NCBI RefSeq assembly: GCF_031143425.1 | Contig: NC_090444.1 | Span: 60,941,533-61,005,532, forward strand | DNA from: Pleurodeles waltl | Taxonomy: Eukaryota > Chordata > Amphibia > Caudata > Salamandridae | Length of the DNA stretch: 64,000 bases | Reading direction: 5' to 3' | Part shown: positions 30,122-40,841 of the stretch, piece after piece | Layout: each line of letters opens with the position of its first letter | How positions within the stretch are numbered: the stretch's first letter is position 1 | The notes under the pieces: model-generated | Told to the model about the DNA's origin: nothing | Databases searched by the model: none | Seen by the model: the letters and a program-made list of their open reading frames with translations, nothing else | Program-made: the position numbers and the translations under genes

Positions 30122-30959
30122 AAAGTGGAACATGTAAGAATTTAAGATTGACTGGCATGTTTCTGTAGTGACTAAACCAAAAGCTGTTTGCAGTGTATAA
30201 GGCTGTAGTTGTTTCTATAGGAAAACTAAAATACATTAAAATGTTATATTTTTAAAGTTGGTTTAGAAGACATTTCAGAGTTTAGTCAACCACTTCTTCT
30301 TAAATATTTGTAAAACTCCAGTTCAATGGTGAAGTTGTACCTTTGCTAAATCTACAAGAAAAGTAACTTTTATAAAGTTCTACTTTTTCTGCTTGAAACT
30401 CCAATAGGCTAGTGAAACATGTTCTCAGAGCAGAGGCAGTGGCTTGGGGCTCTTGGTAGGGAGATCGGGGTCATTCTCGCTCAGGTAAGGCAGTTAGGAA
30501 AGGTTCAGAAACTTTATAAACTTGAAAGGAGGCAGGGTGAGTCCCACTCATTCATATTTAAGTGTAAAGTGAGATCTGGGAAAGATAGGCCTTTTGATCC
30601 CAGGACATACCGTTGCCATCCTGGCTCCATCCCAGTAGGAGGTGGGTTTGTTCCAGATCCGGTTTGGTGAGGTCAAGGAGAAAGGGATTGCTCATTTCCT
30701 TAGACACATCCCTGGGTGGGCCACTAGCCTCCGCCAGGGGCAGAAAGGTTCTGCCATGTTGGATTTCACAAGGTGTGATGCTGTGAGATAGTCTTAGTAA
30801 GGCATGCAGGATGTCTGCAAATGAAAGAGGGATTGCCCCTCTGACCTTTATGCCGATTGGTTAGGGAGTATTCAGGAGTTTGCTGTTTATCTAACCACTA
30901 AAATCATAGACTGTCCTGTCTTCGACTTTGAGTGGAATTTTGTTACACATCCCTAATAT
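30122..30959. repeat. Older repeat into which the L1-type LINE inserted (right part)
   Basis: This resumes the sequence interrupted at 6760. It has no coding sense. A possible element end is TTTTGTTACA near 30950, but it could not be matched to a left end with confidence. Confidence 0.35.
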
Positions 30960-31550
30960 GTGAAAGGCATCTATTTCGGTATTGAACATGCACTGTGTCA
31001 AAATGAAGACTTAAAAATTGTTTATCAGCCAATCATAGTTAAGGACTATCACCCTACATTCAGCAATATCGGTGTGCCCATAGGAAAGAGGGATAATCAA
31101 GGCCACTGGAATGATGTGATTCTGCATAATTATGAATTTACCACATTTTCCACCTAATCCATCTTTTGCTGCATAATCTGCAGATTGCAACAAAAAATTG
31201 TTTCTAGCTCAAGCGGATTTAAAGTTACTAAAACGTGGCAACATGTGTTCACATGTGGTGTAAGTCCCTTCCCAAAGGTTGTTAACTGGTCACATTCTGA
31301 TTTAGCGTTTCTGTATTTGGTTGTTGAACTGGTACTACTGAGGGGACATCTTTGCCCAGACACTGTTACCATATGTGAAAATTACAAAATAACAAAATGT
31401 ACACATTGCGCCCATAATTTGTCTTTTCTTGACGCATTATTAAGTCAACCTGGTCGCATGATCTCAGTAGCCCTGGGTGTAAAGCACTCTTTGAATGTTG
31501 CTGCAAAATGGGATGCACCTGTGCCCTTATTCCAGGGTCTCACTCTATAG
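30960..31550. other. Unassigned stretch
   Basis: No gene or repeat is recognised. Open frames at 30960-31157 and 31185-31550 have no domain I can name and no supporting features. Confidence 0.3.
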
Positions 31551-31786
31551 GATGTGAGGTTATGGCAGGAGCTACCTACTTTGGAACTGAGGAACCGGGT
31601 TCAAGTCTCGGCATTGGCTCAACAGCCTGTGATTCTGTACAAATCAGTCAATTTCCTCGTGCCTGAAAGTCACTCTTTTAAGGAAAAAATGATTGTGTCC
31701 TTGGGTAACGTATCTGGTGCTCATGTAAAGCGCTCCATTACCTTTGGGACGAGCCCGCGCTATATTAAACTGCAAAAATAAAAATG
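31551..31786 (+). mobile_element. tRNA-derived SINE with L2-like tail
   Basis: The head resembles a tRNA gene: GGTTATGGCAGG could be a box A relic, and GGGTTCAAGTCTC at 31598-31609 is close to the box B consensus, at suitable spacing. The 3' part has TGTAAAGCGCTCC and GCGCTATATTAAA, typical of tails shared with L2-type LINEs, and ends in A-rich ATAAAAAT-like sequence. Length about 235 bp fits a SINE. It is not a functional tRNA gene. The end coordinates are approximate. Confidence 0.65.
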
Positions 31787-32208
31787 CTCAGCTACACGAC
31801 GAATTGAAAAGAACAGGAAGCATTCAGATGCAATGGAGAAAATGACCACAAGAGGGCAGTGTTGCCACTCCCTTCTGTGCACAAGCCTTGCATTCGTTTA
31901 CCCATGACAGATATGCAGACACGTGTAGCAGGATTACTGCCTGGGGGGTAGAAAAGAAAGAGTCATGTGAGGTCCAAATGGAACCCCATCCTGAACCCGG
32001 GAGGGTGTTTGGACTGTTACACCCCACTTTAATAAATGTATTTTCTCATAAATAGTTGGGTACAGTTGCTTTCAGTCGGTGTGGAGAGGTGTCTGTGGGA
32101 TTTCACCTGGAATTTTCACATACACAGACTCAAAACGCACACACACTCCCTCTCTGTTTTGAAAGTCCTCAAAAATATCGGTTATTTTACAAAATATGGT
32201 GCCAGATT
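31787..32208. other. Unassigned stretch
   Basis: Nothing recognised on either strand. Confidence 0.25.
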
Positions 32209-32854
32209 TACAAGGCCCTATCATCACCGGAGCATGACTTTTAGTGACGCTCGTGTGGCGCTTAGCCCTGCGCCGTATTTACAAGGTGGCGTTAAGCCAC
32301 TTTTTGTGGCGTAACGCAACCTTGTAAATACAGCCCATTCACATGCAGCACTTTGCGTGGAAGGGCCGTGCAACGGGTGTTGCTGTGGGCGTGCCACAGC
32401 AACACCCGTTGCTTTTTGACTGTGTCTCAGATTTATGAGTTTTCGTAAACCTGAGGTGGCACCAAAATCTAACGCCACCCCAGGGGTGGCTTTAGCATGG
32501 TGCAACGAGGAGAAATGCTTTCATTTCTCCTCGTTCTTTTCTCTTTCTATGTGTGCTGCATTCTGCAGTACATATACGAAGAGCAAAAGGGCACTGAAGA
32601 TTGTTTTTGTGCACAAAGATGTTTCTTCCTGCACAAAAACCATCTCCCCTGCAGTGCAGCTATCCATGCACCATGGCGCAAGGGTGGCTGCGTTTGCACT
32701 TGGCAGCAAATTTAGCGCCAGCTCAGGGGGCAACACAGGGGTGCGGCATATTCCATTATATACGGCGCATCCCTGCATTTTGAAAATGATGGAGCACGGC
32801 ACTGCCAAATTTGGCGCAGCGTCGCACTCTGTCATTTTCTCATAAATCTGGGCC
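32209..32854. mobile_element. MITE-like element, GCCAGATTTA termini (copy 1)
   Basis: The left end is TGGTGCCAGATTTA and the right end is TAAATCTGGGCCA, an inverted pair. Inside are several shorter inverted repeats, for example AACGGGTGTTGCTGTGG against CCACAGCAACACCCGTT (32373-32412). The right half matches, in the opposite orientation, the element at 53363-53605 through blocks such as CCAAATTTGG and TTGTTTTTGTGCA. Some blocks recur at 40269-40841. There is no coding capacity. It may be two half-elements joined at an internal CAGATTTATGAG near 32428. Confidence 0.6.
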
Positions 32855-32984
32855 ATTGTGTTTTCTCTCTTGGTACTCCCACCAATCCACTTTCTTCTCC
32901 CTTTCCACTGCCCCATATGCCAGTGTGATTGTCGGAAAATCTGAAGCCCCTCCCCCAATCTTACTGACCAGGCTAAGCCCCTGA

Positions 32985-33470
32985 TTGACAAAGCAGGTAG
33001 GGATAGCTTTTGAAAAGCAGAGAGCAGGGTCAAGACTGATTTGCATATGGCTGAGTCCAAATTGGAATTGCGTGGCAGGTAAAAAAAACATGGATCTGTG
33101 ACTGTTTGATTTGTTCAGCATTCTGTCCATCATCTGTTCTTTTTGCAATTGTCACCCTAATTGGGAAGGGTATGCTCAGACGTGGGTCCCAGGCTCGCTA
33201 TGCCACCGGACTCAAGCTAGCCTGGCTGATGAGGGGTGATACCCTGAAACTGGTCCAAGGATGCTTGTTTCTGGTCCAGGAAGGACCTGACCTGGCAGTT
33301 TGGGTTGGACTGTTCCCACGGGGAACAGGGTCAAGACTGATTTGTACATGGCTGGATCTGAAGTAGAATGGTATGATGGGCACAAAAAAACATGAATTTA
33401 ACCCAGAACTGTCACTGGGGATGAGTGTTTGATTTGTTCAGCATTCTGTCCATCATCTGTTCTTTTTGGA
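32985..33470. repeat. Direct repeat pair, spacing about 300-323 bp
   Basis: GGTCAAGACTGATTTG occurs at 33028 and 33329, each followed by ATGGCTG, an A-rich run ending in CATGGATC or CATGAATT, and then GCATTCTGTCCATCATCTG at 33118 and 33441. The two copies differ by substitutions and small indels. No coding sense. Confidence 0.7.
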
Positions 33471-34474
33471 ACTAGCTTTTAAAAAGTGCCTGAAAAAATA
33501 ACCATACACCATCTACTGGGGAAGTGCAGGAACTTGTGCACAAGGGGGGCACTATGCCTTCTTCTCGATAGGGCACTGCATAAGAACAACCTGGTTATGG
33601 TGTCTCACCAAAGCACTGTGCATCAGTGGGGCTGGAACGACCTTTAGATCACGGGTGTTGCTATCAATGTTATGTTACTTATGTTATTGGGATTGTGAGG
33701 AATCAAAGTATTACACAAAGGACACGTGCAGCAAATGAGACCCCCTTCAGCATGAAAATGGTGGGGGAATGGTGTGTGTTGAGTGGTGCATTTTGCAGCA
33801 CATTGTCCCAAAACCCTATCCAGAGCATGGTAGAGCAGGGTACTAGCGTTTACAAAGAACACACTTTGCATTGAAATGGCACTACATCTGCATCAGGCAT
33901 GCCGTTTCCTGCTAAACGTATATGGTGCACACGTAATAATGTATGGAAATTGGATTTCGGCCCACATTTATCAGTTGCATTTCACACAAGTAAAGTGTCT
34001 TGGTTTGCTTTGATTTTATTAAAATCTTTATTTCCATCATGCGTCAGAATTACAAAAACAATGAGCCTCATTTGTACTTTTCCTGCAGCTGATATGTTTT
34101 GAAATATATGAGAAGTTCAGTTTCAAGTATTTAAATTTTGTTGTGTTAAAAAACATTCAACACTTCCTGTGTCCCAGCAAGACTGTCATTGTATTCACAT
34201 TACAAAATTCTCTTACTTTCAAATCAGTAAAAGTTTCTTGAGCGTCTTCCTACTGAAATCAATGCTAACATGAATCTTCGTACATAGAAGATGGCAAGTC
34301 TACAAAGCATTGAATTTCCACCAAACAAGGGTACTTCCTCTTAATTACATGACGTGAGTGCCTCTTTGTTTGGTGGAGATGTGCTCATAATCATCTGCAT
34401 CACGACCACTCGCAGGACATTTTGGTAAACTGTCCGTCAAGCTGGAAAAACACGGGAGGACTGATGCATACCGC
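33471..34474. other. Unassigned A/T-rich stretch
   Basis: No gene, tandem structure or terminal repeat recognised. Confidence 0.25.
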
Positions 34475-36536
34475 TGTTAGAAATGGGGTCTCTATTTGGC
34501 AGAGGTATACACCCTTGTCCAAGAAGGGACCACAATCCTAGTCAGGGTAAGTCACACACAATCCAAATTATCCTGTGCCCACCCTCTGGTAGCTTGGCAC
34601 TGAGCAGTCAGGCTTAACTCAGAAGGCAACGTGTAAAGTATTTGTGCAATAAATCATAAAGTAACACAGTGAAAACACAACAAAAATACACCACACAGGT
34701 TTAGAAAAATAGATAATATTTATCTGAATAAAATAAGGTAAAAACAACAAAGATCCAATAAGCACAAGTTGAAATATCATTTTTAAAAGGTTTAAAAGTG
34801 TCTTAATCCTTAGAAATAAACAGTTGTCTCTTTGTTACACACAGTACCTAGTATGCGTAAAAAATGACAATGCATGGAGCCTGCAGAGGAGGAGATGCGT
34901 GGATAAATAAGGCAGTGCATCAAATTTTCTGACGCGGCACAGACAATGCAGCCTTTCTATCCACACCGCAAGGGGTTTGCGTAGCTTTTTGGCACGCAGT
35001 CTTGGTTCCTCACTGTGGTGTGGGATATTTTGAAGCCCAGGGACAATGCGGGGAAAGTCCTTGATGCACTGGTAGAAGGCACAGGTGCTGTGTCGATCCA
35101 GTAGGTGATGCGTAGAATTTTCCATTGCAAAGCGGCAGCTGCGTTGAATTTCTAGTCGGGGCTGCGCCGTTACGTTTGGCTGTGCGGCGATTTCTCGGTC
35201 ACAATGCAGGCTTTGTGTCGATTTTGGCAGGCGGTGTTTAGATTTTCGATGCACAAGGAGTTTCCTCAAGAGATGAAGTCTTTTTGGCCCTGAGACTTCA
35301 GAAAACAAGAGGCAAGCTCAATCCAAGCCCTTGGAGAGCACTTTTGGGGAAGGCAGAGTCCTTCTCAGCAAAGTCAGAGGCCATTAGGGCAGCAGGGCAA
35401 CAGCAGAGCAGCAGTCCTTCTCATCCAAGCAGTCCAGGTGAGTCCTTTGGGCACCCAGACAGTTCCTCTTGAAAGGATGCAAGTGTATGTCCACAAGTGT
35501 CTGAGTTAGTGGGATCAGAGTTCAGTTTATATACCCAAAGAGTGGTTTTGAAGTGCACAAGTTCCCCTTTCAGTCCAGTCCTGTCTGCCAGGGTCCTAGT
35601 GGGGGTTGATCAGTCTATTGTGTGAGGGCTGGCCACTGGCCTTTGAAATGTAAGTGTCAGGCCCTCCACCCTTCCAGCCCAGGAAGACCCATTCAATATG
35701 CAGATGAATGCAGATGTGACTGAGTGCTCTGTGTTTGTGGTTGTCTGGGTAAAATGCACAAGGGAGCTGTCAACCAATACAGACGAGACGTTGATTGGAG
35801 ACAGGCTGTAAAGCACAGATGGTTTTAAGTGTAGAGAAATGCTCACTTTCTAAAAATGGCATTTCTAAAATAGTAATATTAAATCCAACCTCACCAATAA
35901 GCAGGATTTTCTATTACTATTCTGGCCATACTAAATATGACCTGGTTACCCCTTCCAGATCAGAATCTACCACTCAAAAGGCATATGAGGGTAGCCCTGA
36001 TGCTATCCTATGAAACGAGCAGGCCTCACAGTAGTGGAAATGAATTTAGAAGTTTTCCACTACCAGGATGTATAAAACACATATGTACATGTCCTGCCTT
36101 TTACCTACGTAGCACCCTGCCCAATGGGTTACCTAGGGCCTACCTTAGGGGGGACTTATATGTAGAAAAAGGGGAGTTTAAGGCTTGGCAAGTACTTTTA
36201 AATGCCACATCGAAGTGGCAGTGAAACTGCACACACAGGCCTTGCAATGGCAGGCCTGAGACATGGTTAAGGGGCTACATATGTGGGTGGCACAATCAGT
36301 GCTGTAGGCCCTGGGCACATGTGGTGCACTTTACTAGGGACCTATAAGTAAATCAAATATGCTGATTGGGAATGAACCAATGTTACAATGTTTAAGGGAG
36401 AGAGCATATGCACGTTAGCACTGGTTAGCAGTGGTAAAGTGTCCAGAGTCCTAAAGCCAGCAACAATGAGGTCCGAAAAGGAAGAGGAGAAAGGCAAAAA
36501 GTTTGGGGTGACCCTTCAGAGAGGCCATTTCCAACT
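34475..36536. mobile_element. Solo LTR of a second family, 2062 bp
   Basis: It begins TGTTAGAAATGG and ends CCATTTCCAACT, imperfect terminal inverted repeats, and is flanked by a perfect 5-bp duplication ACCGC (34470-34474 and 36537-36541). There is no internal coding region. It is unrelated by eye to the TGTAGG...CCTACA LTRs. Orientation was not settled; the end with the ATTTATTG-type A/T-rich block near 34640-34760 is more like the poly(A)/U5 end, which would make it minus. Confidence 0.85.
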
Positions 36537-36639
36537 ACCGCTAACCTATACGGGACATGACCAAATGGACGGAGCTTTGAGGTCATTTTGCAGATTTGCT
36601 CAAAAGTAGTAATGAAAAGGATCAAAGATGGACTCTGCT

Positions 36640-37044
36640 GTCACCAGGAGAGCACTGGAAAGATCCTGCTCATCACAGTCACCACAGAACAGATTGCAAT
36701 CCTATCCAGCAATGATGCATAAGCATCGGTGCCAGATTGGTTCTAGACTGCAGAGGGAGCCTCAGTTCCCCCACGGTCTTATTGTTCCTGCACACAGGGA
36801 GCAGCAAGAAATGCTGAACCCTGTGTGTGGGAGCAATCGTTTCATCTGTTTCCCTGCCCGCTAGGGGGCAGTAAAACAGATGAAAAGTCCGCTCCCAGCA
36901 AATGGGAGCAGTTTTCCTGCTCCTGCCCACTGGGAGCAGACTTACAGTTTGCTGTCGCTTGGCAGGAGTTGTCATAGCTCCTGCCAAGTGACAGCAAACT
37001 ACTATGTCCTGAAGGTGGGCACCTCGGGACATAGGGAGCTGGCA
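36640..37044. repeat. Hairpin-rich segment
   Basis: The clearest structure is at 36946-37000: 23-nt arms (AGTTTGCTGTC...GGCAGGAG) with one mismatch and a 9-nt loop. Next to it, CTATGTCC pairs with GGACATAG (36993-37034), and GGGAGCAG words recur between 36796 and 36940. It is probably the end of an unclassified foldback element. No coding sense. Confidence 0.5.
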
Positions 37045-37535
37045 CCGAGGGGGGGGGGGTAGTCCCCAGAGCCATTAATGGCTATAGAATGGGATCTGCA
37101 CATCCCCCATCCTTTCTTTTTGGGGCCAACCCCAGGGAGTTAGTGGTCCCCAGGGCTGAATACCCGGGAGGGGGGCTGCATGGGCCCCCTCTTGGCCCCA
37201 GGGAGGTGGTAGTCCCTGGGGCCCTACAGGGCTAACGAAGGGGGGCAGTGTGGGCCCCCTCCAAATTTGTAACAAGGCTCAGGAAGGTGGTGGTCCTCGG
37301 GGCTCTTAAGACTCTCAGGAGGGGATCCATGTGTCCCCCATCCAATTTATTAATGAAGCCCCAGAGAGGTGATGGTCCCGGAGGCTTTTAAGAGCCTCAG
37401 GATGGGGGGACCGCACGGCCCCTCTCCTAATTATAAATAAAGCCCGGGGAGGTGGTGGCCCCCAGGGCTCTTTAAAGCCTCCTAGGGGGGCTGCATGTGC
37501 CCCATCCCCACAAGATATACTTTGGCATGCCCCTG
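37045..37535. repeat. G-rich minisatellite, period about 82 bp, six copies
   Basis: Diverged copies of a GTGGTRGTCCCYGGGGCYCT core start near 37057, 37140, 37205, 37287, 37370 and 37452. Each is followed by a G-run and CCCCC-type complement, so units can fold. Spacing varies between about 65 and 83 bp. Confidence 0.65.
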
Positions 37536-37799
37536 GCCCACCAGGGGACTAAAATTTAAACAAGCGCAAGAGACACTTGTTTTTTTTAACTGTTTCCCAG
37601 GATATGCGGATCCTCCACTGTTTCACAAGAAAAAATAAAACAAATGCCTTTTGGCCCTGGTGGGGTGCCTGGGGGATCCCAGCACCAGGCCTAGGGGATC
37701 AGGGTATTCCTACCCTGCCCCCTTTTCTTTATTTTTAGCTTTATCTCTGGCACTTGGCTGAGTCTGAGTCCCAAAATGTCTGCCAACACTTCCTGGTTG

Positions 37800-38690
37800 A
37801 AGTGTGGGCAGCCAATCAGATATCAGCCTGGGGACTGTCAGATCCACAAAGGATCCACGTTCATAGATATCTATATTTTTTTAACTTAAAATTTTTCCAA
37901 AATTACTGAAAGTATTTACACCAAATTACAAAAGGTGTGCTTTCTGGACCAATAGGTAGCTTTCTGCCAAATTTGGTGTAACTCCATCCAGCGGTTCGGG
38001 CTTTAGTTGTTTCTTCAATCAATCAGTCAAGGAACTTGTAAAGCGCACTACTCACCCGCGAGGGTCTCAAGGCGCTGAGGTGGGGGAAGTGCTGCTACTG
38101 CTCGAACAGCCAGGTTTTGAGAAGTCTCCTGAGGGTAAGGAGGTCTTTGGTCTGACGCAGGTGGGTGGGAAGAGTGTTCCATGTCTTGGCGGTGAGGTGC
38201 GAGAATAATCTGCCGCCGGCTGTAGTTCTGCGGATGCGTGGGACAGTTGCGAGGTCGGCGGAGCGGAGTTGCCAGTCAGGGTGTAGAAGGAGAGCCGTCT
38301 GTTGAGGTATTCTGGTCTGGTGTTGTGCAGTGCTTTGTGAGCGTGGGTGAGGAGTTTGAAGGTGATTTTCTTGTTGACGGGGAGCCAGTGCAGGTATCTC
38401 AGATGGCCTGTGATGTGGCAGTGGCCACATCACATCACATCTTAAAATCCTATGGAAACTGCATCTGCATTTTGGGAAACCTCCATTTTCTCTGTCCTCA
38501 CTTAACGAATCATCCTGAAACTTTGAAGACAGCAGCTGAAGTGAGTGTCGTTCTAGTTTTGAAATTTTTGTGAAGATTCATCAAACGGCACCAAAGATAT
38601 TGGAAAACAATTAAAACAATTGACACTTTTCCTATGGAAACTACATACCAACTGTAACTACTGGCGACTGCCAGTAGCAACTATATATAT
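37800..38690. repeat. Dispersed repeat, copy A (split by an L2-type fragment)
   Basis: The parts 37800-38002 and 38440-38690 align with 38876-39340. Landmarks are GCCAATCA, TTTCTGCCAAATKTGGTGTAA, GGTTCGGGCT, GACAGCAGCTGAA and TTCCTATGGAA. The intervening 38003-38440 is an L2-type LINE fragment absent from copy B. Confidence 0.6.
38003..38440 (-). pseudogene. L2-type LINE ORF2 carboxy-terminal fragment
   Basis: The minus-strand translation of 38433-38095 ends with WNTLPTHLRQTKDLLTLRRL then LKTWLFEQ, the typical end of L2/CR1-type ORF2 proteins. It is followed by a short tail with AGCGCTTTACAAG-like sequence and TTGATTGA repeats near 38015-38035, the usual 3' end of such elements. The fragment is 5'-truncated. 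It sits inside a dispersed repeat whose second copy (38876-39340) lacks it. Confidence 0.75.
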
Positions 38691-38875
38691 ATCCCCCCCA
38701 AAAAACATTTTTTTTTAAATTACGTGTCCATGAGGGGTTCCTCAGAGACCCCTCCATCAGTTCCATGGGGTTAGGATACCTCTGCTGTGACCCCTTATGT
38801 CCTATTTAATCTTTATTACATCCCCCTGGGAACCATGTCCCGAATGACAAAATGGTGGCAGCAACTTTTCTCTCA

Positions 38876-39340
38876 GGTTGCGGTCAGCCAATCATAGCAT
38901 TGCTCTTGGCACGTGGATCCATTGATCCACTGGACCCGCGTCTCTAGATATACTTAAATCTTTTTTCTTTAATTACTCCAAAACTATTGAAAAGATTGAC
39001 ACCATGTTACAAAAAGAGATCTTTCTGGGCCAAGATCTAGGTTTCTGCCAAATGTGGTGTAATTCAGTCCAGTGGTTCGGGCTGTTGTAGTGTCTAAAAT
39101 CCCTATGGGAAATTGCATGGGGAAAATGTGTTTTAAGACACCCCCCATTGTTCTTGGCTCCTGCATGACAAATCGCCCCAAAACTTTCCAGACAGCAGCT
39201 GAACTGAGTGGCAAACTAGTTTGGAAAATTTCGTGAAGATTCATCTGAGCCAAAGTTGTTAGCAATACCAAAAACGTTTTTCCTATGGAAGCTAGGTTCT
39301 AACTATAACTACCTACTGTCATCTACCAGTGGGTAATCTA
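38876..39340. repeat. Dispersed repeat, copy B (uninterrupted)
   Basis: Paralogue of 37800-38690 without the L2-type fragment; the spacing after removing the fragment is about 650 bp. It shows the empty site at GGTTCGGGCTGTTGTAG near 39074. Confidence 0.6.
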
Positions 39341-40268
39341 TGTATGTATACTAAGTACATGAATATTTTCGCACGCCATTATTATGGAGAAAATATCAAG
39401 AGACAAGTATCAAAAGCTAACTGGACAAAAGAAAGTACAAATTTACTATTCTTCACTCCTCATCTATGTACCTTGAAGATAAGATATATATATCGCCAGA
39501 CTACTCCTTCATGTAAACCCTCAAGCCCATATCTCCCGTGCCTTGAAGGCCCTCCTCTGGTTATCAACTGCAAGATCTTCCTTTTCCCTGCTTTGTGTCT
39601 CCCACACAGCAATAAATGCCAAAGGACCACTTTTTCATGAGGAACAAAATGCATCCCACAAAGGGACCTATGCTCTAGATTGGCACCCTGTCCCAAAATT
39701 CCAGTATGAAAGAAATAAATCATGGGTGGAACATACTTTTCTGTGCAAGCAACTAAACTATGGAGGTTTAAACGGTGATACTACCTCAACTCCTGTAGCT
39801 CTTTCTAGACCCACCAATAGCGTTAACTAGGGAATTCTTCAAGTCATTACAACAGGTGATGGTCAAGCTAGCAAGGGCGGGTAAACAGCAAAGAATTGGC
39901 TGGACCAGTTGATCGTACCCTATGGATAAGGGGGTCTGGCAGTCCCTGATGTAAAATGACATTATCATGCTGCACCGAGCTACCAGACTCCCCTGCTAAT
40001 GGCTGAAGAGAGGCACAGCTGGATCGGTTATTCTTGTAGAAAAGTTCTATCAACGCCCAAAAAGAACATATGATTTTGTAGACTTAATTGGGAACACTGT
40101 GTATGCATGGCATTGGATGCTAAAAGAGGGTGGGCAGTGAATTGCTGCATTCCCCGGAAACGTGGTGCTTTGTGTTTGGCTATCGAGTGATTGGAGGGTG
40201 GGGGGCTCGTGCACAGTGAACGATGTAACATCGCAAAACTGGGAGATCTTTTTGCTGAGAATACGTTT
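39341..40268. other. Unassigned stretch
   Basis: There is a weak hint of LINE carboxy-terminal sense on the plus strand near 39530-39640 (ALKALLWLSTARSS... resembling the LHWLP region), but it is too degenerate to call. Otherwise nothing is recognised. Confidence 0.2.
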
Positions 40269-40841
40269 AGGGGGATATTTATGTGGATAGTCATGCAGTG
40301 GAGCACAGCACAGCAGGTCACCTTGGTGCACTGCACTGCATGACAGGAAGGGGCAGGAATGCGCCCCAGTCCTGCCTTTTCCCCTGCATTGGTGCCCTTT
40401 TGGCTGCCTAGCACCAACACGGGCACTCTTGCGCCGTGGTGCAATGGTGTCTGCGTTGCATGCAGGATTGTTTTTGAGCAGGAAGGGGGCACAGTCCTCC
40501 ACAAAAACAATCTTGAGACAGTTAAAAAAAAAACAAGGAGAAATAAAGATATTTCCCCTTGTTACACCAGGTTTACCTGTTCTTGTAAATCTGGGAATGC
40601 ACCAACTCCATGGATGGTGCGTGGGAACACTCACGCAACACCCATGGAAACACCACCCTGGACCAGAGTAGTGCAACGCAGCGATTTGTACTGCGTTACA
40701 ATACTTGAGATTTATGAAGCCACGCAGGGCCACGCATGGTGGCCTTGTGCGGCTTCATAAATCTCATTTTTCATTTGCGTCGCTCTTGCACCACATTGCG
40801 TAGTGCAAGAGCGACGCAAAGGGGGTCATAAATACGGCCCT
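40269..40841. mobile_element. MITE-like element (copy 2, divergent)
   Basis: The left AGGGGGATATTTATG and right AAATACGGCCCTT ends are roughly inverted. The block with GCACTCTTGCGCCGTGGTGCAATGG matches the internal part of the elements at 32209-32854 and 53363-53605. A hairpin GAGATTTATGAAGCC / GGCTTCATAAATCTC lies at 40707-40766, and TTGCGTCGCTCTTGCAC pairs with GTGCAAGAGCGACGCAA at 40776-40820. There is no coding capacity. It may be composite. Confidence 0.5.

Noticed and set aside
31590..31612. A functional tRNA gene
   Set aside because: Only a box B-like word is good; no acceptor stem or anticodon arm pairing was found and the tail is LINE-like, so it is a SINE.
37045..37535. CRISPR-like array
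   Set aside because: Repeats are diverged, 65-83 bp apart without unique spacers of constant length, and the setting is eukaryotic; it is a minisatellite.
38095..38433. A 112-codon frame as a possible host gene
   Set aside because: Its end matches L2-type LINE ORF2 carboxy termini and it sits in a repeat whose paralogue lacks it.
39530..39640. A further LINE carboxy-terminal relic
   Set aside because: The resemblance to the LHWLP region is too weak and needs frame changes; left as unassigned.
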